Notes: a model not told the origin generated them from the letters alone. Positions 40,141-49,675 are shown, counted from the first letter of the stretch. The stretch is DNA of 64,000 nt from Dyella sp. OK004 (GCF_900114495.1 NZ_FOZI01000001.1:1011469-1075468); one strand, 5' to 3'. Numbers and translations are program-made.

Positions 40141-41439
40141 TCAACGACTGCCATTGCCGTGATGTTTCGCGGCAACCACAGGTTCCGCGGTATCGGCAGG
40201 CGCTGCCGCCGATACCGCCGCGGCCGGGTTGGCCGGCGGCAGCAATACCGACGCGGCCTCGTCGTCCAGCGGTTGTGGCACCTGGTAGTCGTCGTGCTTG
40301 TTCAATTGCATGTATCGGTTGTCGGGCATGCGCATGAGGATGCTTCCCTCCGCGCTGACATTCAGGAACACACCGCCCTGCGGCAGCAGGTTCCCCGGGT
40401 AGTAGCGCGACTCGTCGCGCGTGATCAGGTACGGGTCGTGGCCGCTGACCACGTGGCGGATGCGCTTGCCCGGATCGGGTTTGACCGGCTCCGGCGTGCG
40501 CTCGTCGTAGTTCTTCAGCGCCAGGCTGAGGCCCAGCGCATCGGTGTTGAGGTTCTGCATATCGCTGGAGCCGAGCACGTCTTTCTGCACGCGCTCGGCC
40601 TTGGCGATGTCGCCGAAATGGCCACCGACTTCCACCCCGCCCTGGTCGAGCAGCTTGGTTTCCACCGTGTAGCCGTGCATGGCGAAGATGTCATTGACCT
40701 GCTTCTCCACGCTGGGCCAATCGCGCACGGTCAGTTCGGTGATCAGGCCGGCGTCCGACAGTCTGCGCTTGAGTTCGGGCAGCTGCGCCACGTTGCCCAC
40801 CACGCCACGCACGATCAGGCGACCGCCTTCGCCGCTGTTGGCGCTGACATGCATCAACGACATGCCACGCAACACGGCGCGCACCTTGTCGAGCTGGTCG
40901 GCGACGCTTGCACTGCGCACCTGCACGGTGGGATGCGTGACTTTCCAGCTGCCGATCAATACCAGCCCCGCCACCGCTAGCAACAGGCCAGCCATCACCA
41001 GCACGCCGCGACGGCGGCCGGCAAGCTGGCGTTCGGTCAATGCCGATACCTTTGCATCGGCCGCGTCGGCCAGCGCTTGCCAGCGCTCGCTCCAGTGCGG
41101 TCCGACGGCGAGCTGCACGTCGCCCAGGCGCACCATGGCGAAGTGTTCCAGACTCACGTTCTCGCCCACCGCCACATGGCCGTCGTGGGTTTCCACCGCG
41201 CCATCCATCGCACGCAACAGCACTTGGTCGCCCATCACGGTGAGTACGCAGTGATGGTTGGCGATGTTGGCATCGCCGAGCATCAGATCGCAGTCGTCGG
41301 CCTGGCCGATCATCAGGATGCCGCGCTGCGGCAGGCGCAACTCGGCACCCGCATGTAGGCCACTGAACACGCGCAGGGCCAGTTGCACCTTGGGTGGTGA
41401 ACTAGGTGGGCGGTGTTTGGCGGTCGGCAGGGCGCTCAT
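40141..41439 (-). CDS. sctD: T3SS inner-membrane ring protein SctD
   Basis: The protein (432 aa) has an N-terminal FHA-like domain (IGQADDCDLMLGDANIANHHCVL), one membrane helix (GVLVMAGLLLAVAGLVLIG, about residue 147) and a periplasmic ring-building part (MHGYTVETKLLDQGGVEVGG). This is the YscD/HrpQ plan. It links the outer secretin ring to the inner SctJ ring and recruits the sorting platform. It starts 17 bp from the sctC stop. Confidence 0.93.
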   Translation of the reverse strand: MSALPTAKHRPPSSPPKVQLALRVFSGLHAGAELRLPQRGILMIGQADDCDLMLGDANIANHHCVLTVMGDQVLLRAMDGAVETHDGHVAVGENVSLEHFAMVRLGDVQLAVGPHWSERWQALADAADAKVSALTERQLAGRRRGVLVMAGLLLAVAGLVLIGSWKVTHPTVQVRSASVADQLDKVRAVLRGMSLMHVSANSGEGGRLIVRGVVGNVAQLPELKRRLSDAGLITELTVRDWPSVEKQVNDIFAMHGYTVETKLLDQGGVEVGGHFGDIAKAERVQKDVLGSSDMQNLNTDALGLSLALKNYDERTPEPVKPDPGKRIRHVVSGHDPYLITRDESRYYPGNLLPQGGVFLNVSAEGSILMRMPDNRYMQLNKHDDYQVPQPLDDEAASVLLPPANPAAAVSAAAPADTAEPVVAAKHHGNGSR

Positions 41440-41455
41440 GGCGACATCACTCGGG

Positions 41456-43399
41456 CTAGCGATTCTTGGCGGCAGGAACGGGCGCGGGCGCCGCAGGTAT
41501 CGGCTGCACGATCACCGGCACCGGCGTGGGCTGTTGCACGTTGCTTTTCTTGTGGTTCCACCAGGCCTCGTCGCTGGCCTGCTTCTTGTCGATCTGTTCC
41601 TGGCTCTCCATGCTCACCTGCGGTGAACTCGGCGTCTGTTGACCGGTGATGTGGTTGAGCATCACCAGTCGCGGCGTGATCAGGAATAGGCGCTCGGTAT
41701 GTGCGCGCTGCTTCTCCACGGTCTTGAACAGATAGCCCAGCAGCGGCAGATCGCCGAGCAGCGGAATCTTGTGCTCGTTGTTCTTCGACTGATCCTGGAT
41801 CAGGCCGCCCAGCAGCAGGCCCTGTCCGTCCTGGATGAATGCCTGCGTGTTCACCGCGTTCTGGCTGACGATGGGGTACTGGATGTTCTGCGCATCCTTC
41901 GGCGAATAGGTGATATTGCCGTCCTCGATCTGCACCATCATGCGGATGTGCGGCGCACCGTTCTCCTGCACCACGTGCGGCGTTACGCGCAGGGTGGTGC
42001 CGGCCATCACGTTGTAGAGATCGGAGTTGTACGCGCCCGCGACCGGCACGTAGACGGTCTGGTTGCTCTGGATGACCGCCTCGGCATCGTTCATCGTGAT
42101 CACCTGCGGACGGGTGACCACATGCGCGATGCCATCGTCTTCCAGCGCATTGATGTTGGCCACGAACTTGGCCGGATTGCCCAGGATCGTGCCGATCTGC
42201 AGGCCGTTGTTGAACAGACTGGGCAGGCCACTGGTGTCGCCGAGGCCAAGCGCGGCCAGCAACAGCGCCTTGTTGGCGACGGAGTCGGCCTGGGTCTGGT
42301 TACCGCTGGTGAAACCCACCGTGGTGCGATGGTTGCGATAGAACCAGTTGATGCCGAGCTGCCGCGCCTTGCTCTTGTCGACGTCGATGATGGTGGCTTC
42401 GATCTCCACCATCTGCGGCGCTATATCAAGCTGGCGGATCAGCTCGTCGTACATCGGCAGGCGGTCGGGCGTGTCGCGCACGATGATGGCGTTGCGGAAG
42501 CTGTCGGCGACGATGCGCGTATCGCCACCACCCGATACCTCCTCCAGGCTGCCGCGCTGACTGGATGGCCCCAGCGGCGCGTTGGGCGGTGTCAGGCCAT
42601 CGTCGCTATTGTCCTGTGCCGGCACGCTGTAGTTACCCAGCGGCGGCGGCGGTTGTTGGCCCGCGCCAGCCAGTCCCTGCCCCCGCAGGCCGCGCATGCG
42701 CGGCGAGGCCAGGCGTTCGCTGGCGCCGCTGAACTGGCCGGAGCCCTGCTCGCTCACCAGCGCGCGCAGCACGCTCGCTACACCTGGAATGGTGACCTGG
42801 CGATTGCCCAGCGTCATGGTGGTGTCCGAGGCCCAGGCATATTTCAGCGGATAGAACTTGAAGCGCGTGCTGACGTTCTGGCCGAGGCCGGCCACCGTCT
42901 GCGACATCTGCTTCACTTGCTCGCCGAAGCGCTTGGTGCCGGTGATGGTGACAAGGCCGGTGCTGGGTTCGAGCTTCCACACATTACCGCTGGCGGAGTC
43001 GGCCCAGTTCACGCTGGCCATGGCCGACATGAACTGTTGCTCCAGCGGCAGTGGCACGCTGGTGTAGTCAGTGATGCGCTCGGAATCCAGATAGACATAG
43101 ACGGCCGAACCGTCCCAATAGGCGAGCAGGCCATTGGTGTCGGCGATCTTGCGCCATACCTGCGCATAGGTGCCCTTGAAGCTGCCATTGACGGTACCGC
43201 TGCGCGCGGCGACCTGCGGACTGAGCACGACCTCCAGTCCCTGATCGTGGAAGAAATCCGGCAGGATCTCGCGCAAAGATTTATCGGTCTGGATCTCCGT
43301 CGTGCTCTTCTTGAACGGTATGGCTGCCGCCTGCGTCATCGCGGCGAACAGCATCAGGCCGAGCGCGACCACGCAGGTCAATGCCCGCCTGGTGTCCAT
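41456..43399 (-). CDS. sctC: T3SS outer-membrane secretin SctC
   Basis: The protein (647 aa) has a signal peptide (MDTRRALTCVVALGLMLFAAMTQA), N0/N1-type domains, and a C-terminal secretin domain. Secretin features include VEIEATIIDVDKSKARQLGI, TTLRVTPHVVQENG and LLLGGLIQDQS. It forms the outer-membrane channel. AAGGA lies 8 nt before the ATG at 43399; in-frame starts as far up as 43453 would add 18 residues and place this gene closer to sctV. Confidence 0.93.
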   Translation of the reverse strand: MDTRRALTCVVALGLMLFAAMTQAAAIPFKKSTTEIQTDKSLREILPDFFHDQGLEVVLSPQVAARSGTVNGSFKGTYAQVWRKIADTNGLLAYWDGSAVYVYLDSERITDYTSVPLPLEQQFMSAMASVNWADSASGNVWKLEPSTGLVTITGTKRFGEQVKQMSQTVAGLGQNVSTRFKFYPLKYAWASDTTMTLGNRQVTIPGVASVLRALVSEQGSGQFSGASERLASPRMRGLRGQGLAGAGQQPPPPLGNYSVPAQDNSDDGLTPPNAPLGPSSQRGSLEEVSGGGDTRIVADSFRNAIIVRDTPDRLPMYDELIRQLDIAPQMVEIEATIIDVDKSKARQLGINWFYRNHRTTVGFTSGNQTQADSVANKALLLAALGLGDTSGLPSLFNNGLQIGTILGNPAKFVANINALEDDGIAHVVTRPQVITMNDAEAVIQSNQTVYVPVAGAYNSDLYNVMAGTTLRVTPHVVQENGAPHIRMMVQIEDGNITYSPKDAQNIQYPIVSQNAVNTQAFIQDGQGLLLGGLIQDQSKNNEHKIPLLGDLPLLGYLFKTVEKQRAHTERLFLITPRLVMLNHITGQQTPSSPQVSMESQEQIDKKQASDEAWWNHKKSNVQQPTPVPVIVQPIPAAPAPVPAAKNR

Positions 43400-43468
43400 G
43401 CCGACCATCCTTCCCCTGATGTAGCCCATCTGCCTGGATTCCTTGCCTGTCATCGATTGAGGGCCGCC

Positions 43469-45538
43469 TTAGGCAGCCAGTTGTCCCACTGGCACCAGAC
43501 GCAGGTCGGGCACCAGCTCTTGATAAGAAAGCACCGGGATGTCGGCGTACTCAGCTTCGGTGAGCTTGCGCAGATGGCGCCGCACGTCCATTGAGCTGAG
43601 CAGCACCATCGAGTTGCCGTGTTCACCGCGCGCGACTTCGCCGATCTGCGCCAGCAGGCGTGCGGCGAGATCCGGCTCCACCGCCAGCTGGGTGCCAGCC
43701 GGGCCGGTGTGCACAGAGCGGCGCAGGCGCTCTTCCAATTCCGGACGCGCCACCAGCACACGCAGCACCTGACCGTCGTCGGAGTACCGATAGCTGAGGT
43801 GGCGACGCAGGGCCATGCGCACGTATTCGGCGACCAGCACGATGTCCTTCTCGCGGCTCGCCGCGTCGGTGATCGCTTCGAACACATCGCGCAATTGACG
43901 GATCGGCACGCGCTCTTCCACCAGACGCTTAAGCACTTCGGCCACGCGCTGCGGCGAGACCACGCGCAGCATTTCACGCACCAGGTCCGGATAGTCCCGG
44001 CTGAGGCCGTTGGAGAGATTGGAGGTTTCCTGGATGCCGACGAACAGGGCCAGATGCCGTTCCAGCGCCATGCGGATGTGTTCGTGCAGCATCTGCGGCG
44101 CTTCCAGCGCCTGCGCATGACGCGCGCTGTCGCGCGCGACCCAGCGCCCAGGGAAACCATGCGTGCCTTCGGCAGTCAGCGCATTGGCCTCTCCCTCCGG
44201 CGCGGAAGGCAGGGCGGCGCGACCAGGCAGGAACAACTGACCAGGTCTCAGCACACCATGGGCGATGCGCACGCCGTAGGCGTATAGCGCATAGCCGTGC
44301 TCGGGCAAATTCAATCCGGCGCGCAGGGCTGGCTTGGGCAGCGGCACGCCGTATTCCTCGCGCAAGCTGCCCACCACTTGCCGGAACAGATTGCGCACCT
44401 GGGTGCTGCCCAGCGATTGCAACGCGGACATGTGCACTTCGAGCATCAAGGGCGCGGAAGGCAGCAGTGCATCGCTATCGGCCACATCGGGCGGCAGCAG
44501 TTCCGCCTGGCTTTCCGGCACCTTGAACAGCCGGCGAAGAAAGCCTACGCGCTCACGCATGCGCCACGCCGCGATGCCCACCAGCACCATGCCCAGCGGC
44601 AGAAACACGATGATCGGGAAGCCCGGCACCAGCATCATGCCCAGCGCAATGCAGCCGACGATCATGGTTACGCGCGGTTCGCTGGAAATCTGCTTCGCGA
44701 TGATCGCGCCAAGGTTGCGTTCTTCCTCATCACCGGCGGTGCGGGTCACGATCAGGCCGGCCGAGATCGACGCCAGCAGCGCCGGAATCTGCGCCACCAG
44801 GCCGTCACCGATGGTCAACACGCTGTACGTATGCACTGCGTCGCCCAGGCTCATGCCGTGCATCATCACGCCCACGCCCAGACCGCCCAGCAGGTTGATC
44901 ACGATAATCACGATGCCGGCGATGGCGTCGCCCTTGACGAACTTCATGGCGCCATCAAGCGAGCCGTGCAGCTGGCTTTCGATTTCCAGAAGGCGACGGC
45001 GACGGCGGGCCTCGTCCTTTTCCAGCAGGCCCGAGCGCAGATCGGAATCGATCGATAGCTGTTTGCCGGGCATGGCGTCCAGCGAGAAGCGGGCGGCGAC
45101 TTCGGCGACGCGTTCTGCGCCTTTGGCGACCACGATGAATTGCACAACGGTGATGATCAGGAACACCACCAGGCCCACGATCAGGTTGCCGCCCACCACC
45201 ATGTTGCCGAAGGTGTCGATGATGTGGCCGCCGTCGGCATTGAGCAGGATCGAGCGCGTGATGGCGATCGACAGCGCGAGGCGGAACAGCGTGGTGAGCA
45301 ACAACACGCTGGGGAAACTGGAGAACGCAACCGGCGCAGGGATATAGATGGCGATCAGCAGCAGGCCGACGCCGATCAGCATGTTCAGCGCGACCAGCGC
45401 ATCGATCGCCACCATAGGCAGCGGCAGGATCATCAAGCCGATGATCGCCACCACGCCCGCGACGAGCACGAGGTCGCTGTAGCTGCGCGAGCCGCCCGGA
45501 CCGGGCGCCAGGCGCGCGAGGATCGCCTCAAGCGCCAT
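43469..45538 (-). CDS. sctV: T3SS export apparatus protein SctV
   Basis: The protein (689 aa) of the FHIPEP family has eight hydrophobic helices in the first 330 residues (LVLVAGVVAIIGLMILPLP and AKGAERVAEVAARFSLDAMPGKQ, the family signature). A cytoplasmic domain with VREMLRVVSPQRVAEVLKRLVEERVPIRQLRDVFEAI-type sequence follows. It forms the nonameric export gate ring. GAGGAG lies 9 nt before the ATG at 45538. It is the first gene of the main leftward operon, with an operator palindrome about 260 bp upstream. Confidence 0.96.
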   Translation of the reverse strand: MALEAILARLAPGPGGSRSYSDLVLVAGVVAIIGLMILPLPMVAIDALVALNMLIGVGLLLIAIYIPAPVAFSSFPSVLLLTTLFRLALSIAITRSILLNADGGHIIDTFGNMVVGGNLIVGLVVFLIITVVQFIVVAKGAERVAEVAARFSLDAMPGKQLSIDSDLRSGLLEKDEARRRRRLLEIESQLHGSLDGAMKFVKGDAIAGIVIIVINLLGGLGVGVMMHGMSLGDAVHTYSVLTIGDGLVAQIPALLASISAGLIVTRTAGDEEERNLGAIIAKQISSEPRVTMIVGCIALGMMLVPGFPIIVFLPLGMVLVGIAAWRMRERVGFLRRLFKVPESQAELLPPDVADSDALLPSAPLMLEVHMSALQSLGSTQVRNLFRQVVGSLREEYGVPLPKPALRAGLNLPEHGYALYAYGVRIAHGVLRPGQLFLPGRAALPSAPEGEANALTAEGTHGFPGRWVARDSARHAQALEAPQMLHEHIRMALERHLALFVGIQETSNLSNGLSRDYPDLVREMLRVVSPQRVAEVLKRLVEERVPIRQLRDVFEAITDAASREKDIVLVAEYVRMALRRHLSYRYSDDGQVLRVLVARPELEERLRRSVHTGPAGTQLAVEPDLAARLLAQIGEVARGEHGNSMVLLSSMDVRRHLRKLTEAEYADIPVLSYQELVPDLRLVPVGQLAA

Positions 45539-45796
45539 GGCTTGATGCTCCTCTATCGGCATCACCGCCTATGCCATGGCGACGACCCGTGACGCGACAC
45601 GATGCTGGTGCGACAACGCTACGCAAAACACACCACTCCGGCAGCCGGACACACTCATCCCTAGAGCGTGCGATCACGCTCTCCACTGCCGTTGCCGATG
45701 CCGCCGCGCACAGAAAGCACGCGATCCACTTCAGCCGTCGCCCCCTGTCGGCGCTCGGTGAAGTGGGAACGTACACAGCGCCCCGGAAAATCGATA

Positions 45797-45814
45797 CCTA
45801 GGGAAAACCCTAGG
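45797..45814 (-). promoter_or_regulatory. Operator palindrome upstream of the main T3SS operon
   Basis: CCTAGGG-AAAA-CCCTAGG has perfect 7-bp arms, the best match to the consensus in the window. On the minus strand GTACGT/TACGTT lies 24-25 bp downstream, in the -10 place. The 370 bp between sctV and the FliO-like gene otherwise holds an AT-rich stretch (45815-45907) and no gene. Confidence 0.65.
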
Positions 45815-45907
45815 TTTTCAAATTCAGCGTTGTGAATATGAAGATCATTTGACAGACATATTCAAAACGTTTGCTTGAATAACGTTTACATCGTGATATT
45901 CGTCACA

Positions 45908-46240
45908 TTATTTAGCGATGTCATCATTGCGTAATTCCGCGATCAGCTCGACCCGGTTCGGAGTGACCCCTAGCACCAGCCTCCGCCCTTGTGCATCAAG
46001 CACTACCACGCGTTCACGGGCACCAACGGCCACCGCCTGCACCACTTTCAGTGGCCCCGCAGGGCCCCGCAGGGACTGCCCCTTGCGCAACCACCATAAC
46101 CACGCCAAGAGGGCCGCCGACACTGCAATGAGCGGTAACAAAAGGCCCAACCAAAGACTGCCGCCGTCGGGAGTATCAGCGGCCCATGCGGAGGCCGGCA
46201 CAGATAATCCGGCCATGACGTTGCACAGTAATCTCTTCAT
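45908..46240 (-). CDS. FliO-like small membrane protein in the T3SS locus
   Basis: The protein (110 aa) has a signal-like N-terminus (MKRLLCNVMAGLSVPASAWA), one membrane helix (LWLGLLLPLIAVSAALLAWLWW) and a C-terminal basic beta domain (VVQAVAVGARERVVVLDAQGRRLVLGVTPNRVELI, part). That domain is the FliO plan (the QxxxxGxxxxxxxV pattern of FliO). FliO helps assemble the flagellar export gate; injectisomes usually lack it. AAGGA lies 8 nt before the ATG. It is on the same strand as sctV, 370 bp before it, and divergent from the kinase gene. Confidence 0.62.
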   Translation of the reverse strand: MKRLLCNVMAGLSVPASAWAADTPDGGSLWLGLLLPLIAVSAALLAWLWWLRKGQSLRGPAGPLKVVQAVAVGARERVVVLDAQGRRLVLGVTPNRVELIAELRNDDIAK

Positions 46241-46333
46241 GGCATTATTCCTTATCGAACAATCCGAACTTGGCCACTGTGTCTTTCGTTGGGGGACGAA
46301 GCGCGACACCTGCCTTATCGAGGGATGGTCACG

Positions 46334-47425
46334 ATGCCTGTGACACGGATTCACCGCAAGCCGACGCATGCAGGGATTGCCTCCGCCGAGGATACGCAGG
46401 GATACGCGTGGATTGATGCATTGCCCTGGCCGTGCATCGTGTTCGCCCAGGAAGACGGACTCGCACTGGCCGACAACGCCGCCTTCCGCAACGAGTTTCC
46501 GCAATTTGACGACATGCCTTCACGCGACACCTTCGACGCCTCGTTCGAGCGCGTGGGCGAGCAAGGCCGTTGCCCGATCTATTACGCGAACGACACCCGG
46601 CGCTGGTATCGGCTCGAGCGCAGCGAGCTGTCGCTGGATGGTGCGGCGGAGGCGGTGTTCCTTATCAATATGAGCGAAGGCATCGACGCCTTGCGCCGCC
46701 ATCAGGAGCAACACGAGCAGCTGCTGTCGACCTCGCGCATGATGAGCGTCGGCGAGATGGCCACCACGCTGGCGCACGAGCTGAACCAGCCGCTCGCGGC
46801 AGCGATCAACTACCTGGGTGGCTGCGAGCAGATCATCAGCCAGGATCCGCGCGGCGAGGAATTACTGCGCGGCATCCGCCTGGCGCGCCGGCAGACTGAA
46901 CGTGCGGCGCAGATCATCGGCAGCATCCGCGAGTTTGTGCGCAGTCGCGAACCGCATCGGCAGAATCTGGATGCGCGCGCCCTGGTTCACGGCGTGATCG
47001 AGCTGCTGCGACTGGAGGCCGAACAACACCAGGTCAGCATCACCAACACCTTGCCGGAAGCTTTGCCTACGATCTTCGCCGACCGCGTGATGATCGAGCA
47101 GGTGCTGCTCAACCTGATCAAGAACGCGATCGAGGCCATGCGCGAGACGCCGCCGTCGAACCGGCGTATCCGCGTCACGGCGCGCCTCGATTACGACGAT
47201 ATGGTCGAGATCCGCGTAATCGACCAAGGCTGCGGCATCGGCGCCGATGACTTGTGCCGCCTGTTCACGCCGCTCTACACCACCAAACCGGACGGACTGG
47301 GCATCGGCCTGGCGATCTGCCGTTCGATCATCGAGTACCACGAGGGACGCCTGTTCGCTGAACCCAACCCGGAAGGGCGGTGCGGCTGCGCGATGGTGTT
47401 CACCGTGCCACGAGGGACCGTCTGA
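46334..47425 (+). CDS. Cytosolic sensor histidine kinase of the T3SS locus
   Basis: The protein (363 aa) has a PAS-like N-terminal half (WIDALPWPCIVFAQEDGLALADNAAFRNEF, part), then a HisKA domain with His148 in TLAHELNQPLAAAINYL and an ATPase domain with N-box NLIKNAIEAM and DQGCGIG, TTKPDGLGIGL. There is no membrane helix, so it senses a cytoplasmic cue, like FixL-type kinases. It is coupled to the next gene by an ATGA overlap. The start follows GAGGG; MVT at 46325 is an alternative. Confidence 0.88.
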   Translation: MPVTRIHRKPTHAGIASAEDTQGYAWIDALPWPCIVFAQEDGLALADNAAFRNEFPQFDDMPSRDTFDASFERVGEQGRCPIYYANDTRRWYRLERSELSLDGAAEAVFLINMSEGIDALRRHQEQHEQLLSTSRMMSVGEMATTLAHELNQPLAAAINYLGGCEQIISQDPRGEELLRGIRLARRQTERAAQIIGSIREFVRSREPHRQNLDARALVHGVIELLRLEAEQHQVSITNTLPEALPTIFADRVMIEQVLLNLIKNAIEAMRETPPSNRRIRVTARLDYDDMVEIRVIDQGCGIGADDLCRLFTPLYTTKPDGLGIGLAICRSIIEYHEGRLFAEPNPEGRCGCAMVFTVPRGTV

Positions 47426-48021
47426 TGACCCCAGCCAATGGGACACGTATTTATCTGGTTGACGACCATCAGGAGTTTCGCGAATCCTGCGTCTGGATCC
47501 TCGAACAGACCGGCTTTGAGGTGCAGGCGTTTTCGAGCGCGGAGTCGTTGCTCAAGGAGCTGTCGCGCAATGCGCCGACGGCGCGCAGCTGCATCGTGAG
47601 TGACATCCGCATGCCCGGCATGAGCGGGCTGGAATTACAGAGTGAGTTGTCGCATCGCGGGCTGGCATTGCCGCTGATCTTTGTCACTGGCCATGGCGAT
47701 GTACCGCTTGCCGTGGATGCGATGCGCCATGGCGCAGCCAATTTCATCGAGAAGCCGTTCGATGCGCCGCTGCTGATCGAAGCGATCCAGACCGCGCTTT
47801 CTTCGCACGCGCCACAGGCCGCGTCCAGCGCGCTGGGGCATCTGACACGGCGCGAGCGGCAGGTGCTGGACGGCATCATGAGCGGCAAGCTCAACAAGGT
47901 GATCGCCGACGATCTGAAGATCAGCCCCAAGACGGTCGAACTGCATCGCGCCAACCTGATGGCGAAGCTGGGCGCGCACAACGTGGTCGAGCTGACCCGC
48001 GCTGTGCTGGGCCAGGGCTAA
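47425..48021 (+). CDS. FixJ-family response regulator, probable T3SS activator
   Basis: The protein (198 aa) has a receiver domain with Asp13/Asp14, phospho-acceptor Asp60 (CIVSDIRMPGMSGLE), FVTGHGD and EKPF, followed by a LuxR/NarL-type HTH (LTRRERQVLDGIMSGKLNKVIADDLKISPKTVELH, part). Its position between the kinase and sctQ suggests it controls this T3SS. FixJ/NarL proteins bind short palindromes as dimers, which suits the CTAGGG-N4-CCCTAG sites in this region. That link is inference. Confidence 0.9.
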   Translation: MTPANGTRIYLVDDHQEFRESCVWILEQTGFEVQAFSSAESLLKELSRNAPTARSCIVSDIRMPGMSGLELQSELSHRGLALPLIFVTGHGDVPLAVDAMRHGAANFIEKPFDAPLLIEAIQTALSSHAPQAASSALGHLTRRERQVLDGIMSGKLNKVIADDLKISPKTVELHRANLMAKLGAHNVVELTRAVLGQG

Positions 48022-48024
48022 GCC

Positions 48025-49014
48025 GTGGCCGCCCTGGAGGCCGTGGTGGCCGCTTCTGTACCTGGCGATGGATTGCTGTCCGCGGCGCGTGCACTGTTGG
48101 CGCGCGGCAATCTTCTGCAACTAGCTTCCGAGCAGAGCGTGCTGATGCTGTATGCCGGACGCGGGCAACAGCATGCCGCCAGCCTGCCCTGTGTGCGGCT
48201 GGATCACGCTTACGGCTCGGTGCTGGTCGCGCTGGAACAGGAGAGCGGCGAAAGCAATCTGGGCGATGCGCGCTGGCAGGACTATGAAGGCGAAGCGCGC
48301 CTGCTCGCGTGGACGCTGGCGCACGAATCGCTGGTGAGCGCACTGGCGCGGCTGACCGGTCACGAGTTGCTGCCAGCGGCGTTCCTTGCCGCTGGAGGCG
48401 ATCTTGAGCGGCTGTGGCTGGCGCTGATATTCCGCGACCATCAGGGCGCATTGTTGCAAGGCTGGCTGGCGCTGGGTCCCGCTGAGTTGCGCACGCTGGC
48501 AGCGCGCCAGGAGTGGACGCGTGATGCCACTTATCCGTCCCTGGTGAGCGATGCGACATCGCTGTCGCTGCGGCTGATCGTGGCCGGACGCACGCTCGAC
48601 GCCGCCACGGTGACGGCATTGAAGCCCGGCGACGTGCTGCTGGTGGGCCACGAAGCCGATTGCGAAGGCCGGCTGCAACCCGACGAGGACACCGTGCGCA
48701 ACATCTACGGCCTGCCGGAAGGTTGGGCGGTGCAGCGCCGCCAGGGCGAATGGACCATCTCGAATCGGCCGCTGATCGCCGTCGGCAGCGACACGGCACG
48801 CCCGCTGTTTTTGCTGACGCGCCTCACGCTGGATCTAGACGACGTCGGCGCCTTGCGCCCCGGCAGCACGCTGCATCACGACGCGCCGCTGATCGGCAGC
48901 ACGGTGGGCATCATGCTCGGCGGGCGGCGCTTCGGCGAGGGCGTACTGGTGGCGCTGGGCGACTGGCTCGGCGTACGCATCGCGCAAAGGGAAGGTGAAC
49001 ATGGACTTCAATAG
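48025..49014 (+). CDS. sctQ: T3SS cytoplasmic ring (C-ring) protein SctQ
   Basis: The protein (329 aa) starts at a GTG 3 nt after the regulator stop. It has a poorly conserved N-terminal part and a C-terminal SpoA-like region (LTLDLDDVGALRPGSTLHHDAPL, GVLVALGDWLGVRIAQ), the SctQ/FliN plan. It forms the sorting-platform pods with SctK and SctL. It overlaps the start of sctR by 14 nt. Confidence 0.85.
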   Translation: MAALEAVVAASVPGDGLLSAARALLARGNLLQLASEQSVLMLYAGRGQQHAASLPCVRLDHAYGSVLVALEQESGESNLGDARWQDYEGEARLLAWTLAHESLVSALARLTGHELLPAAFLAAGGDLERLWLALIFRDHQGALLQGWLALGPAELRTLAARQEWTRDATYPSLVSDATSLSLRLIVAGRTLDAATVTALKPGDVLLVGHEADCEGRLQPDEDTVRNIYGLPEGWAVQRRQGEWTISNRPLIAVGSDTARPLFLLTRLTLDLDDVGALRPGSTLHHDAPLIGSTVGIMLGGRRFGEGVLVALGDWLGVRIAQREGEHGLQ

Positions 49015-49666
49015 CTTCTCGCCCGCGCTTGTCATCACCATGGTGGTGGCGCTGGCGATGGCGCCGTTCGTGGCGGTGATGGTGACGTCGTTCACCAAGA
49101 TCGTGGTGGTGCTCAGCCTGTTGCGCAACGCGCTGGGCCTGCAGCAGGTGCCGCCGAATGTGGTGATCAACGGGCTGGCGATCATCCTGTCGGTGTACGT
49201 GATGAACCCGGTGATCATGGACAGCTACAAGGACGTGCAGACGCAGATGAGCACGCAGGCGCCGGGGCCGATGAGTATGGAAAAGCTTGGCCAGATCGTG
49301 CAATCCGGCAAAGAGCCTTTGCGCCAGTTCCTGATTAAGCACAGCAATGAAGGCGAGCGCGGCTTCTTTCTGCAGAGCGCCAAGCGCCTGCTGCCGGCCG
49401 ACCGCCAGGCAGACCTCACCGCCGAGGACTATATGGTGATCGTGCCGGCCTTCACGGTGAGCGAGCTGACGCAGGCGTTCCAGATCGGCTTTCTGCTGTT
49501 TCTGCCGTTTCTGGTGATCGACCTGGTGGTGTCCAACATTTTGCTGGCGATGGGCATGATGATGCTGTCGCCCACCATGGTCTCCCTGCCGTTCAAGCTG
49601 CTGCTGTTCGTGTTGCTCAGCGGCTGGGCCAAGCTGATTCACGGCCTCGTGCTGACCTACCAGTAA
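49001..49666 (+). CDS. sctR: T3SS export gate protein SctR
   Basis: The protein (221 aa) belongs to the FliP/SctR family. It has MTSFTKIVVVLSLLRNALGLQQVPPNVV and DLVVSNILLAMGMMMLSP, with four hydrophobic helices. It forms the export-gate core with SctS and SctT. GGAAGG lies 5 nt before the ATG at 49001, so the longer GTG start at 48995 is not favoured. Confidence 0.97.
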   Translation: MDFNSFSPALVITMVVALAMAPFVAVMVTSFTKIVVVLSLLRNALGLQQVPPNVVINGLAIILSVYVMNPVIMDSYKDVQTQMSTQAPGPMSMEKLGQIVQSGKEPLRQFLIKHSNEGERGFFLQSAKRLLPADRQADLTAEDYMVIVPAFTVSELTQAFQIGFLLFLPFLVIDLVVSNILLAMGMMMLSPTMVSLPFKLLLFVLLSGWAKLIHGLVLTYQ

Positions 49667-49675
49667 GGGGGCGAT

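Noticed and set aside
45659-45664. CCCTAG half-site near sctV
   Set aside because: No matching GGG arm at the right distance; counted as chance.
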